Shown here: piece by piece, positions 13,327 through 27,200 of the stretch
Numbering within the stretch: the stretch's first letter is position 1
Layout of the letters: each line of letters starts with the position of its first letter
Assembly (NCBI RefSeq): GCF_000002995.4
Contig: NW_025062478.1
Location: 4,254,001 to 4,318,000, forward strand
DNA length: 64,000 nt
Direction of reading: 5' to 3'
Source: Brugia malayi
Lineage: Eukaryota > Nematoda > Chromadorea > Rhabditida > Onchocercidae
Position numbers and translations under genes: made by a program
Notes under the pieces: generated by a model
What the model was told of the DNA's origin: nothing
Databases searched by the model: none
Seen by the model: only the letters and a program-made list of their open reading frames with translations

Positions 13327-16275
13327 GCAGGAATCTATCGTAATGGGAAAGATGTGATTCGTCTGGAAGTACGGTATGAAATTTAGCTTCGTAATGTGAA
13401 ATTATCAGTACAGCAATTTTGCAAACAAATAAAAATTGGCATTGAAAGTTAGAAACTGAAAGTGAGTAAATATTAGGAATAAAGTTGAAATTAGTAAATG
13501 ATAATTACGATTAAAACAAATTCAGTTAAAGAATAGCTAAACAGGAAGAGTTTCAGGATGAAAGCTTTATCAGAAAGTGAGATGTGTGGTATTTGAGAAA
13601 ATTAATTTAAGTATCAAAACCTTGCCAAGACAGAAAGAGATGGAGAGAGAGAGAGAGAGAGAGAAATGGAGAGAGAAGAAAAGAGCATTTAAGAAAAAAC
13701 TAGAGTTAAATAAAATTGTTCAATAATAAATTAAGCAGAAAAAAGTTTAAAGTTAATATTTGTATAACTTAATTAAAAATATTTGCATACTTTTCATAGA
13801 TATTATTTGAGGGAAATCATGATTTCGTCTTTTTTTTGTTTTTCTCTGAAAACAAAAAAATTTACAACTTTTTTTCTTTTTTTAAGATGAAGTGGACATA
13901 GCAATGATATATTACGGAAAATTTTGTGTGTATGTTTAAAAGATAAAGTAGTTGTAATTTGTGTTTAAACATAGAAGTGAAAAATTATAAATGAATAGTT
14001 TGATGATGTTTAATTTCAAAAAAAAAATACTGTTAAATACCTAAAACAAAATTCGAAAAAAAATTTTGCATTTTATAAAGCAGAGATTATGATTTTATTG
14101 AAGATTTGACATATGTAAATGATATTATAATTAGACATCAGTAAAACTTAATGAACTCAAATGTCAAACTTTCAAGTACAGTTTGAGTAATACTTACATT
14201 TGCAATACTTATCGAAACAATTTAATTCAAATGTCTCAGTGAAGATTATATGATTGGTGACTCATTTAAATATGCAAAAATAAGAACAACGAAATTATAT
14301 GACCTTTAACTTCAGCATGCAAATAAATTACCTACGTAAGAACGTTTGCTTGTATTCTCGATGGATACTGTAAGTACTGAGATTAATATTAATTAAGTTA
14401 TGTTTCAATTGTTAGAAAAACCTAAATATGCAGTGTAAGTGAAAGTTGTCGAATGATTCGTGTAATAAATCATTTTCACAACCGAATATAAATGTCACAA
14501 GATTAGTAAGATGACCTTTTTGTTGGCTACACTGGATTAAACAATGTCATCAACTTATATAAAAGTGTCACCGTAATCGGCTTATGCATACAATCACTTC
14601 ATCTTTTGTAATCAATGTTCGTAGCACAGTTGACACTGTAATAAATTCAAATTTAAATTTAGACATAAATCAAGATCTCTTTCATTGTAAAAGCTTAATA
14701 AACTTGAAGCAATTATTCAACAGATCTTGAAGATAGCCTCGTTAATGAAATATTAAACGGAATGTAAACATCTGTTTAGAATTCTTTCAAGTGCAGTGAT
14801 GTACTTAAGATAAAAACTTTCCTATTATTAGTTCAAATATGAAATTTAATTTTATCACTACAAATTTTGAATTGTAATGTCATATCGAATTGGTGCATTT
14901 ATTGTTATAAATACTACAGTAATTCTTAGAGTCAATTTTGAGGATAAAAAATTTAGTTTAAAAAAAATAAATTGCATAAGTTACGGTAATTGTATTTTAG
15001 TAAGTGATGTTATAATAATTTATACATTTAATATTAGACGAAGACTTACTTCAATATATCAAAGTAAACAAGACATATCTCTTAACTATTAACTAATATC
15101 AGTGGATGAAATTTTATTTAAGAATTATTTTTTTTTTTTTTGAAAAGGTCAAATTTAAAATTTTTTATATGAAAACTAAAGTATTACTTTTCATGTATTT
15201 TCCTTGACACCTTATCACTAATTACAGTTAATCAAGTCAATGATATGATAGAACGTATCAGTTATACTTTGACCTTTAAGCCAAGATGTTAGGAGGAGAG
15301 AAATTAAGATATGTCATACAATTTCAATTCTTAGATCATCATTTTTCCCTTCAATTTACATAAACTGATTCTGATAATTTAAATTATTTAAAATGAAAAA
15401 TGAATAATGGAAAGAATCGCATATGGATAAAAAATTTTATAGATGAGAAATTTTTAATGCAATAGAAGTTAGCAAAAAATTTGTGATAATTAATTGATCA
15501 AATGAAAAATTTAGTTTTGTTTGATAATTGTAATCAGAATGAATGAATGAATGAAATGAAAATTTATTCAGTTTTAACTTAAAATAACTTAAAAGTTATT
15601 TTAAGTTAAAATTACTCGTAAATAATTACCCACTAAATGCTTGATTTGTAACAAAATATAATTTACACTTAGTTTTTATTTTTCTTTATCATGTTAAAAA
15701 ATAATAGCAAGAAAAAGAATTTTTACCAATTTAGCTTTATTAAGAAAAAGTAATAATTAAAATATATTTTATTTTATTTTAAAAAAGCCATTTTTATGAA
15801 TGTAAAAAAAAGTGCATTTTCAATTTAAAGTATCTAATCAAATTAGAAATAAATGTAAAAATAAATAAATAAATAAATAAAATATGTTTTAATCAATACT
15901 TTTATTAATTCTAACAAATACATATATAATCAAATATTCGGCCAAATTTTAGCTCAATGTTATAGCCAAAATAAATTCATTAAACAAAATTTATTTTTAA
16001 CAGAAAATTTATAAATAAAACAGAAAATTTACTATAAGATTGTCAAACAATTAATTAATAAAAGATAAAATTAAAAAAAAAAAAAATTCAAACATTTAGT
16101 GTAAATGAAATATTGTAGAAAATAATGAAAATAGCTATAAAAAAATGCATAGATATCATTCACAGCTAAAATATTTTTGACAGAATAAATTATCCAAATC
16201 TCCCTCTCTCCCTCTCTCTCCCTCTCCCTCTCTCCCTCTCTCTCTCTCCATTCCTACATTTGAACATATATCCGT

Positions 16276-16306
<31 letters not shown>

Positions 16307-17990
16307 TACACACACATACACACACATACACATACATACACATACTTGTATCTAACGATTGGTATGATTGTATTATAGAAGCAGCTGATAGATGATGAAT
16401 GCTCCGCCTTGTAACGTTGAAGAATAAATATCAAATAGGATGGAAAGATGAAAGAGGGCGGAGTTTGAAATTGATTTTGATTTTATTTGAATGAAAGAAC
16501 GAAAAGACAGATATAAATGTATTTTTCTTCTCGTTTTATATAAATTATAAATTAATTAGTATAATCAGATTTATCAATAAAATTTAATTAATTTTCTTTT
16601 TTTTTTATTTTTATAATAAATTAACATTTTTTTTTAATTTTTAACACTTTTTCATGCCTTTCTTTTATTTTCTTTTTCTTTAATGCCTAATTTTTAACTT
16701 AAATTTTAATTTTAATTTACTCAATAAGAAAAAAGATTTTTTATTATTTATTATATGAATGAATAGTAATAGTAATAATTGTATTTACTTCTTTACAATT
16801 CTATATTTCAGATTTTCATGTCTTAGTTATGTCTTACTTATAGAATTTATTATATTTGATTTATATAAAAGAGTAATTCAATTAGTTATTGAATTAAAAT
16901 TAACTTATAACCCAATCTTAGTACATTGTATTTTTTTGAATAACAAAAAATTCAAAATATTTTTTAAATGATATTCATCTCAAATTTTTCAGCAAAAATT
17001 GAAAGCAATAATTTCAGTATTCGTCTGCGATCAATTGTGAATGAGTATTGACAAATGTTTCACATCAATTTGATTAGTTTTAAAAAAACGATTCATTTTG
17101 TTTTTATTTCTTATCCAACCTATAACTTTCCAATTTGTACTTTTGCTATTGCTATCCCAATAATATATAATTTTCAGTACATTCAATATTATAATCGCGG
17201 GAAACCGCGGGAAGGTATAAAGAAGAGTAAAATATATCTTTCAAAAAGATATATCTGTTTTTTTTTTTCCTTTTTTAGTATGATAGAGTGTACTTATCAT
17301 CAGCTAAACATGAATATAAGTAATAGATAAATAGTAATATCCGATTTACCTAATACTTTATGTGACAAGTTACCACCTAACAATGATCATCAATTGCTCT
17401 TACAATATTTATTATTCGTTCCTGTCATTTCTGTTATTAATTCAAAGCTTTCGAAATATTATTTTCCCTAAAATAAAATTCTTGTCATATCAAAAAGAAA
17501 AAATCCTTTAACAGTCATCTAATTACGAAAAGCTTCGTGAGAAAATAATATAAGTAAAAGTATGTGTTATAAATTAATTAATTGCTCTATCCATAAAGTT
17601 AATAAAAATCAATTTTTCCTTTTTTTTATTCAATATTTTATACTTCTGTTCATCAAATATTACTAATTAATGGATCAGTTAATCAGCTAATTTGAGCTAA
17701 TTTAATTATTTGTATTGATGCTTTTTAAATTGGAAATTACATTTTATCGTAAGTTAACAATTTAAAAAGGAAAATGCATGCTGTAAATAGTTAATTTAAG
17801 AATTAATTATCTAATTAGGATTTCTTGATTGATTTTTTTTTTTTGATTTCATTCATAAAATGAAATGGTAAATCTTACAGCTTAATAAAAAGGGCAAAAT
17901 GCACTAAAAAAAAAGCAGCTTAAAGTGAATATTACAGGTGTGCAAACAGTAGTCTCACCTTTTTAAAACTAACACATTCAGCCATTTCAT
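13319..17990 (-). CDS. Candidate 5' exons of the F-box gene
   Basis: Four small stretches on the minus strand have splice signals and chain in phase into the F-box start exon: 17990-17959 (begins ATG, encodes MKWLNVLVLK, donor GTGAGA), 16407-16346, 14367-14332 (acceptor TACTTACAG) and 13362-13319 (acceptor TACTTCCAG, donor GTATGT). Together they encode 58 residues, including RSIHHLSAASIIQSYQSLDT, and enter the exon at 12177 in phase 0. The donor of the last one is formed by the edge of a CA/GT microsatellite. Each phase match has a one-in-three chance, so the chain is suggestive only. If real, the protein would be 601 residues. The 16407 acceptor (ACAAG) is poor, and at 17990 a second overlapping ATG reads another frame. 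The domain content is unrecognised. Confidence 0.4.
13621..13680. repeat. GA microsatellite
   Basis: About ten GA repeats with flanking GGAGAGA degeneracy. No gene is associated. Confidence 0.9.
16200..16345. repeat. CT and CA microsatellites, adjacent
   Basis: CT-rich 16200-16250 and CA-rich 16275-16345. On the minus strand the CA part starts at the donor of the candidate exon 16407-16346. Confidence 0.9.
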
Positions 17991-18645
17991 TTTTTTTTTT
18001 CTTTGTTGATTTTAGAAAAAATTTTCATCATATTTGCACTGAAAAATTTCTTTTTCCTCAAAGAAATAAATAAATTACTATCAATTTTTTTATTTTTAAA
18101 CTGAAGGTTAAAAAGTAAGCATTGAGTAGAAAATATTTAAAATGAATCCATTTTTTATGGTTTTATGGCAGAAACACGAAAATTTTTTAGGCAAATGCAA
18201 TAAATATTTAAATAGAGTAAAAAGTAATTGTTTTAAGCTTAGAATTGAGCTTAATGTTTATCGTATAATAAAAGCCTAGTTATTTCTTGAAAATTTTTCA
18301 CTTCTACATGAATGGATTTAAAAATCAGTTAAAATCTGTGATGCATAATAAAAAGTTATGAATTTGCTTGTTAGGTAATAATTATTTAGCTATATAGTAC
18401 TTGGCTATAAAATATAACTTTATGTGTCATTAAGTATCAATTGATAACAATGGAAACTTGGCCATCTATCATGCGAATATCTCAAGTGATAGCATCACCA
18501 TTTTATCAATTTTATCACATATATGCAAATAATAGATGTATAAAAACTACTTTTTGCTATTTTTAAAAAAATTTCCTCCAAAAAATTTTTGCAGAGAAAA
18601 AAAAAGAAAATATTATCCAACGTTCTAGCAGACGTATGGCGCCAA

Positions 18646-18678
18646 CTAGACGCAATGTTGCGCTAGTAATTGTGTTTT
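18646..18678. repeat. Short GC-rich hairpin
   Basis: CTAGACGCAA and TTGCGCTAG form an almost complete stem with a two-base loop, inside a local GC-rich patch. The same patch is open on the plus strand between TTTTTGCAG and GTAATT, so it may instead be a small exon. No further exons connect. Confidence 0.4.
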
Positions 18679-19106
18679 TGGAGACGAAAAAAACGAAAAT
18701 GAAAATATCTGAATGAAAAAAAAAATGATTAGATATGATAGGAAAGAAGAAAACAAATTGATATAATTTTATTTTCTAATCATTTTTGCTTTTTTCATAT
18801 TTTAGCATAAATTAGTTGTATTTGTTGTGAATGATTATGTAAAAGAATGGTACTGATTAACTGATATGGGACTGATATTATGATTAATGATATAGGTATT
18901 ATGATTAATTGATACAAAGAATAGGTAAGAAGAGAAGAAAAAAAGAAAGGAGCGCAATTTTTTTTTTTGTTTATCATTTTTTTCATCTAATGTTAACTTA
19001 TCATATTTATCAATCTCAATTGTTTTCTTAATTATCAGTCATCAATTCTTCTCTTATATTGCTGAAAGAGGCAATTTGTTCCGCAAAAATTATTTCTACC
19101 CCAATA

Positions 19107-22100
19107 TTAAAATGGCTTTTTTTTCTCGATGTAAAACAGCGACAACGTTGGTGACATAAATGACAATAATTTTTGAAAGGATGTTGGGTACGGTGTGTAA
19201 GAGGGATTCTTCTCTTTTGAACAGGTTCTCTTTGAAGAGCCACGAATACATTCATGTTTATAATCACCCTATAACAAAATGAAAATTTCATGCCAATTTA
19301 AATTTAAATTTAATTCAATTTGATTTTTTTTTTCTTTTCCTCCAAAAATTTCTTCGAGTTATTTCTTTTCTAATATAAAATGAAATTTAAAAAAAAAAAA
19401 ATGATATAGCATTGATTAAGGAAAATAGGATGAAATGAAATTGCATAACATGAATTTAAAAGAAAAAAATTAAATTAAAAATAACAATTAATATAAATTG
19501 GATTAATTTATTCATCCAAATTAAACAAATTAAACTCAGAAAGAAGAAAATATATTTCGGAATAAGTAACATAAAATATTTTTGTATTATAAAGTATAAA
19601 AATTTTAGAGGCGGAAAATGAATAGAGTAATAATATATAACGATTATATATACTGAAATTAAAAATGATTACAGTTATCATTTTTGGCTTAAAATGGATT
19701 AAAATGGATCACAAAGCAACCAAAACATTAATCTTTCCGATTTTCTGCTTTTTTTTCTCTGTTCTTATTTAATTATAGATTAAAATGCATACGCAAAATG
19801 ATTTTATTCATATCAAAATGTTGTGCTAATTTAGTAACAAAATTATTTTAATTTACAGAAAAAAATAAAAAATTTTGTTTAATTTAATTTGTAAATGTTA
19901 AAAATGAAGAATTAAAAAAAAATTAAATGTATTTTAACATAAATTTATTCTTGTGTTAATAAAGATAAGCAAATTAACGCTTATGTCTCTATTTTAGTTA
20001 AATAATTGTAATTAAGTAATTTATTTCAAATTAACTTTTCATTACATTGAAATAATCAGATGAAATTATTGCAATGTTGATTTTTACTGAAGATGATTGT
20101 TTGAAAAAGAAAAATTTTTCAATTTAAAATGCATTTTAACATAAATTTATTGTTGTGTTAGTAGTGATGGCGCAAACTGACATTTTGGTCTTATCTTGTA
20201 ACTGTTAGTTAAATATATCACTATGATTATATAAATCATTCCCTGAAACTAGCCTTGATAAAGCTTTGCTTCTTCTCAAATGCACAGTGATGTGACAAAA
20301 TGTTGATCGATCAATCGGACAGATTGGAAATTTACTAATATTTGTTTGCGAACAAATTTCACTCTCTGATCATTATTTTAACTGATTATCTAACAAAATT
20401 TAAGTTCAACTTTAGAAATAACGAAAAAGAAAAAAGAAAGGAGATTTTATCAGTGAGGCGCTGATAGTTCTGACATACATAAAAAAATGCGCTACTTTTG
20501 AGAAATTCGCGCAATTGCATTTTCATGAAGGCTAGGAAAAAAGTTTGTTATCAAAATAATAAAATGGAAATAAACTTTCTTAAGTATTTGTGCATAATGA
20601 CGGAATATAGGACAAAAAATAGGTAATCGCTTTAAAAAGAGAATTAATTAATAAACTATAAAAATTATTATTATTATTATGTTAATTAGTGGTAAAAAAA
20701 GTTTTTTTTTTTTTTCTTTTTCCATTATTGAAGATAAAATACAAATATTTAGTTGAATTGACTTTTTTCTTTTCATATTAGACTGAATTTAAATCTAACT
20801 ACGAATTTGAAAAAATTCTCATTTTGAAAATAAAATTTCACATCAGTGAAGAATATATCGGCAAATTCTACGATAATGATGAGATTGAGTTATGAGGCGT
20901 AAAAAATAAAAAAACCGAATTTCACATTTGCGATATCAAAAGGGTTATTAGCCATTATTATATTCGAAAAATTGAATGGAAATGAAATGAAATGAAATGA
21001 AATGAAATGAAATGAAATGAAATGAAATGAAATGAAATGAAATGAAATGAAATGAAATGAAATGAAATGAAATGAAATGAAATGAAATGAAATGAAATGA
21101 AATGAAATGAAATGAAATGAAATGAAATGAAATGAAATGAAATGAAATGAAATGAAATGAAATGAAATGAAATGAAATGAAATGAAATGAAATGAAATGA
21201 AATGAAATGAAATGAAATGAAATGAAATGAAATGAAATGAAATGAAATGAAATGAAATGAAATGAAATGAAATGAAATGAAATGAAATGAAATGAAATGA
21301 AATGAAATGAAATGAAATGAAATGAAATGAAATGAAATGAAATGAAATGGAATGAATGAATGAATGAATGAATGAATGAATAGATACATATTTAATCACT
21401 GATAGGCCACAGGTAACATATAATGTATGTATCACAATCTACCTCATTTAACAAGATGACTGTTGAATGGAACAAATTGTCGGTTTGATTCATTCCAATG
21501 ACATTTATTGCGCTTACTTTTTCATTTCCTCTCTCCTCTTTCCTCTCTTCCTCTTTCCTCTTTCCTCTCTCTCTCCTCTTTCCTCTCTCCTTCTCTCCTC
21601 TTTCCTCTCTCCCTCTCTCCTCTTTCATCCTTTTTCTCTTCTTTCCTTTACTCTTTGTCACTCCTACAAAATGCTATGAAAATGTAAATTTGTTTAGGAA
21701 TGGTAAGAAAGATCAAAGAATGAATGCTTTCAATATTTAATTGCTCGTTTGACACGATGTCATCTTAGCAATATTTGTATTATATTAGAACATATTTAAT
21801 TAACTTTTTTTTAATTTCAAAAATTTTCTCTCTCTAACTGTAATATTTGACCCCTTTAACCTTTTACATTTCCAATTTTGCAGTGCTATCGATATATTCT
21901 TGTAAAAATTGAAATTGTGATCAAATTTTGATTAAATAATCAAATTAAAATAATTAAATCAGATAAATAATCAAATTGGATCAAATTTTAGCATTGAATT
22001 GTATATCTTACAAAACTGATTAAAACTGATTAAAAAAATTTATTTTTATAAAAAAAAAAAAAAAGATTTTATGTAAATATCATTTAATATCAACTTGAAT

Positions 22101-24259
22101 AGAAAATGAAATTCTTAGAAAATATTGACTTTTGTTTGTGAAAAAAAAAATTCCGCTTTTTTTCTATATTTCATAATAATATATTTTCAAAAAAGAAAAG
22201 AAATTTAATAAAAAAAGAGTTAATTAACGGAAGATAAAAGAAAGATAAATGACTGAGAAATAAAATCAAATCTAAGATTGATTAAATCTCTCCCTCTCTC
22301 CCTCTCTCTCTCTCTCTCTCTTTTCTCTGATACTACTGATGGCAATGATATAATAGTTGCTAATTTACTAAAATTCATTACTAATTCGAAATTTATATCG
22401 CACACCAAGGAAACAATTACTTTTTTTCCTTCTTAACTTACACTTATTTAACATTTTTCATCTGAAAAAATATTGACCACTTTATTTTGATGAAATTTTA
22501 ACCAATTCAATTTAAAAGTTTCGAAATTCATATAATTTTTTGCTACTTAATTAAATTGTGAAAAATTTTCATTTACTTTAATTTTTATGCTTTTGCGATA
22601 ATTATGGCATTTATGAAATTATTCAAATATTTTAACTTATTCTACAATTAAATTAAATTTTAATTCATTCCTACTCTTACCATCACGATAATTGCTGCTT
22701 TGTTGAAGTATCAGTTTACTTGCATTATCACTATTTCTTAACAGTAATCGTGTAGTCTTATCGTTATCATCATTTGGACTACTGATATCGCACTGATAAA
22801 GTTCTTTTAGCTGCTTGTTTAAATTATATAATTAACAATAAATGATAATGAATAAGTATCAATTAATTATCATTAATTGATGCTAAACTAATTTGAATTA
22901 CCTTTTCAAGTTAGGGAAAAAATATGTGTAAATTTAAAATATTTGTAATATTCTTGGAATAAGTAATTACTTACATTTTAAAGTATTCATTAAAAACTTT
23001 AATATATTTAAATAAAATTAAATTTTTTAATGAACTAAACGAAATTATATTAAGTGGTACTGAATTTGATTGAACAATATTAATTATTCGTTTTATTTTT
23101 TTTTCGTTTTTGAAAATTGCAATTTTCACGTGTCCCAATTAACAACTAATTATTATATCTGTTTCATTAAACTGAGCTAAAAATTTTGAAAAATAATTTT
23201 ATTTGAATATTAGCACAGTAATAATAGTTTTAATATATTTAATAATAATTTTAAATTATTTCATTAATTTTACATTTTTTAGATATAAAATCTTTTCTTC
23301 CTTTTTTGCTTTGTAAAAAGATTAAATAAAAGCAATTTCTCTTCTTTTATCAAAGAAAAAGGAATTTTGTTTGATTTTATTCACAGCCATCATCTGACGA
23401 CGACCTTTATCGAAAGATATTCTTTGTTGATAATTTCTGTTCAAATGCAATCTTTCATGCAAATTTTCCTTTTCCTTTTTTTCCTGAATTCTATGAAATT
23501 TTTTTAGCTCTTTTTTTTTTAAATAGAGATGGAAAATAGTTGTAGCTTTATTGTAATAAACTTGTTAGTATTAAAATATAGCTAACACCTTTTAAATAAT
23601 ATATTTTATGCTTATTTCATATAACATTAAATTCGCTCTTTTATAAAAATATTTTTAAAATAATTACTAATTATTAATATTACATTTGGAATGGATAAAC
23701 AGTCTTATCATTTCTTTATTGATTTTGTGATCATTAAGTATCATTTCTTATTTCAATTTCCATTCAGCGATTATTATAAACTAATTAGGAATTTATTTGA
23801 TGATCATGTTAATTTTGCAACATTTATGAGTTGAATTTTAGTAATTTCATCGACAAAGAATTCATTTCAAAATTTAATAACGAATTATTCGTAATTTTAT
23901 TTCTTTTCCTTTTTCTGTGTAAATTTTTCACTTTAAAATAATGTAGAATTTAACAATTTCATTATTTCTTATCAACATGCAACATTTGAAAGTAAGATTA
24001 GCAGTTTGCAGTATTTAATTTATCACATGTAATCATTTGTTATATTATATCTTCAATAATTTATTATAATTCAGTGTATGTTAGTTAGTAAATGCTTTTC
24101 ATTGATGACCTTGTGTCAACCTCAATGATTGATACTTTGCAATTGTCGCATTTCATTTTCTGTCTAACCTTTTGCTAACCATCGATACGTCCTTTCCACA
24201 GGTGCAAAACAACCATTAACACCTTCCTTTATCGTCTTAACAAAATGTCGGCATATTTC
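19107..24259 (-). CDS. Predicted gene of unknown function with Lys/Arg/Glu tract (5 exons)
   Basis: Five stretches join in phase: 24259-24189, 23490-23385, 22813-22681, 21663-21443 and 19268-19107 (TAA). They give 230 residues and no family I recognise. Exon 2 is charged and helical (EKKEKENLHERLHLN), possibly coiled coil. Exon 3 begins QLKELYQCD and has a clean GTAAGAG donor. Exon 4 starts after TTTTGTAG and runs through a GA-rich microsatellite read as about 40 Lys/Arg/Glu/Gly residues, like a nuclear-localising or nucleic-acid-binding tract. The last exon is Ser/Thr/Pro-rich and ends in EKKKPF. Acceptors of exons 1 and 3 (ACAAG) are weak, and the donors chosen for exons 1 (GTATCG) and 2 (GTGAAT) are the ones that keep phase. 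The 24.2 kb segment is also open on the plus strand after TTTCCACAG, so its orientation is less sure. No start codon is included; the 5' end is missing. Confidence 0.5.
20981..21349. repeat. AATGA pentamer array, about 74 copies
   Basis: 369 bp of perfect AATGA (ATTTC on the other strand). Its five-base unit reads through all frames of the minus strand without stops (I-S-F-H-F). On the minus strand it lies in the intron after the K/R/E exon of the predicted 19-24 kb gene. Confidence 0.97.
21351..21381. repeat. AATG tetramer array
   Basis: Seven to eight AATG units directly adjoin the pentamer array. The tetramer differs by one A, which suggests slippage origin or seeding of one from the other. 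Confidence 0.9.
21529..21640. repeat. CT/GA-rich imperfect microsatellite inside a coding exon
   Basis: TCCTCTTTCC-type units repeat imperfectly. On the minus strand they form the Lys/Arg/Glu/Gly tract of the predicted exon at 21663-21443 without any stop. Confidence 0.85.
22286..22324. repeat. CT microsatellite
   Basis: CT repeats with C-rich interruptions, in an intron of the predicted 19-24 kb gene. Confidence 0.9.
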
Positions 24260-27200
24260 CTTGTAAATTTGATGACAAAAAAAGAGAGAGAAATAAAAAA
24301 AAGAGGAAAAAACATGAGAACGATTTGGCGGACAAATGGATTAACAAAGATATTTAACAGATGTCAACAGATCAAATATATAATATATTTGTGAAGCATG
24401 CTAATTAGCATAATTATTAAGAGACGAATTGTGTATCTTCAAATTGCTAAATGTTAAATAAAAGGAATCGATTGAAAAATAAATAAAACGAAAAATGATC
24501 AAATTTAACAACAAATAAAGAAACAAATGAATAAATAAATCTTTGAATTTCACTCTTATTTTCTTTTTTATTTTGCAGATTTAATTAAAATGAACCAATT
24601 CAAATCTGAATTGAAATTAACATAGCAAAAAATTAATTTGGATTAAAATAGAATTAAAACAGAAATTCAAATTGTTGTTGCAATTAAAAAATAAAATGAA
24701 TTGAAAAATGTTAATTAGTATTGACGAATTTCACTGAGCGAAAATAAATTTGAAACTGACTGTAAAATTCAAACAATTTGAAATAAACTGAATCAATTTT
24801 ACTTAATCTGCCAAATACTAGAAATTGTTGAAGTGGGAAATGATTTATGAGAGAACGTAAAATTGATAATTAATTAAGAATTTTCAAATTTTATCTATTG
24901 TTAACATTTGAATAGGATTAAGGTAGAGAAGTTTAGAATGGAAGATTAAAATTATTTTTCATTTGACAATCATCTGAAGTGCAATGAAGTAGAAATGATA
25001 GGAAATATTTGAGATTCGGAGATTGAATTAGGAGAAATTATCTTTGTATTTTTACGGGACTATCTGGAGCCAAACAATTTGTTTACGAGACAAATTAACA
25101 ATTAGTCTGAGAGTTGCATTGCTTTTCTAATAATAAATCTAATAAACTTCGAATGGTTAAGCACTGCATTTTCATTTATTAAAAAATTTTGTTGAATTAA
25201 ATTAACATTTTATATAGAAGAAAATAAATTTAGTTTGAAATAATTTAAAAATATAATTTGATTTGAAAATAAAATTTAATTTAATTTTAATCATTTCTTT
25301 ACATAAAGTATATGTAGCATATGAGAACTGAATAAATAAACTGACCATATTAATTGAAATCAAATTTTAACAATTGAATTCGAAAAAATTTCTACAAAAA
25401 CAAAAAATACTTAAAATATCGTTTGTTGGTTTTTTTTTTAATTTTATCGATGTTATTATTCCTATATTCAAAGAAGCGCAAAAATTTAATTTTCCCATAA
25501 AATGTGCAAAAAAAATTTGAAAAAATCAATTTTACATTTTTTTCTCCGACAAAAATTCTTTTCCCAAACAAACAAACAATTTAGAAACAAAAAATAAAAG
25601 AAAAAAGAATGACAAAAACAAAATTATTTTTGTGCAAATAATTTTTGTACAAAATACGTTGCACAAAGAAATAAAGAAAAAAGAAGAAATTCAATGCTTT
25701 CTTTTTTTTTTCTTTTGATAAAAATAAATTTAGGTTAATGCAATTTTATTCAATAATTTCGGTGGGAAAATATAATTTTATTTTCCTGAATTACGTGAAT
25801 TTCTTCATTTTTTGTAACTTTTTAATTATTAATTCACATTTAAATTTGAAATTAATTTAAGTTTTATTTACTTTTTTTTCTGATTAAATCATATAAATAA
25901 AAGAAGCAATATTGATTGATCAAATTTCGCCTTTTTTAATTGATATTTTATGATTTTTTTCACATACGCATTGAAATGTGAAATGAAATTTAACGCTTCA
26001 CTTTCAAATTATAGATGTTAGCACTAAAATATTTCACAGTTAAATACTAAGTATCATCTTAATAACTAAATTAGATTTTAAAAATTAATTTTAATAATGA
26101 AATCATAAGATTTAATTAATTTTAGAACTAAATTGTATGAATGTTTCGTTAATTTTATTATGAAATAAGAAATGATAGTATAGGGCGGAAATTATGATAA
26201 AATGAAATTGAAAATTTAAGGCAATTTTTTTATTCCTAAAATTAATTTGCATTTTGTGTAAAAAGAAAGTTTTCATCATCAAAGATTTTAGTAAACAAAG
26301 TTTAAAAAAAAAAAAATTTTTTTTTTTGAACTATATTATTATTAATTATTCTAATATAATTATCATTTTTACTTTTTCATATTTTCATAAAAGGATTGAA
26401 TAAATTAAAATGGAAATGTGATGCAGTGTATGTGTCTGTGTGTGTGTGTGTGTATGTTTATATAAGTAAAATGATGAGAAGATATGAGATGCCGCAGTAC
26501 AATCTTCCGGAAAGAGAATTTTAGCGGCTTACATCAAAGATTTTAGCATGAAAAGATGAGTGAAAATGATGGTTATCATAATTTATGCTATCATATCATC
26601 ATCATTTGACATGCTTTTCAATAGAAACAAAATGAAATTATTATGGGTAATTTGTAGCAAAATATTTTATTTATATTTATGGAAAATGCGAGAGGATAAC
26701 AAAAGAGAGAAAAGTGACCACTTGATTGACCATTCATTATGCTAAATGTACGGTAGAAATGAACAGAACAAAAAAAAATGAATGAAAAATTTGATGAAAT
26801 GGTTGAAAAAGCAAATAATTTTAAGTAATGAAGAGAATATTGAAAAATTTTATTTTAATACTTTTATTAAATTTCAATGAAAGGAAATAATAGAAAAGAA
26901 CTGACCATAGTTTTATAGATAAGTTTATTAATTAATCTAATTAAAACATAAATAAAAACTTTTTTACCTAACTTTTGTGTTATTTTTAATGGTAAACAAT
27001 TAGTTTTGGTAGTTTTAATTACTGCAGATATGGTATTTGACAATTTTTGTATAATTTAAGTAATTATATGAAAATGAAAATATTAAATGGTTGAAATATT
27101 AAAGAAATATTATTTAAAAAATATACGACAAATGACAGCATAAGAATAGTAATTTCAAAATTTGACAGGCTCATTAGTTGTGGAAACATAAGTAATTTAT

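Noticed and set aside
19028..19291. Alternative 87-codon Cys/His-rich frame (YCHLCHQRCRC)
   Set aside because: It resembles a zinc-binding pattern but enters in phase 2, which does not match the preceding exon; the phase-0 frame ending at 19107 fits better. Not fully excluded.
20890..21435. Minus-strand ISFHF-repeat frame of about 180 codons
   Set aside because: A pentamer repeat without stop words is open in every frame; composition is that of the microsatellite alone.
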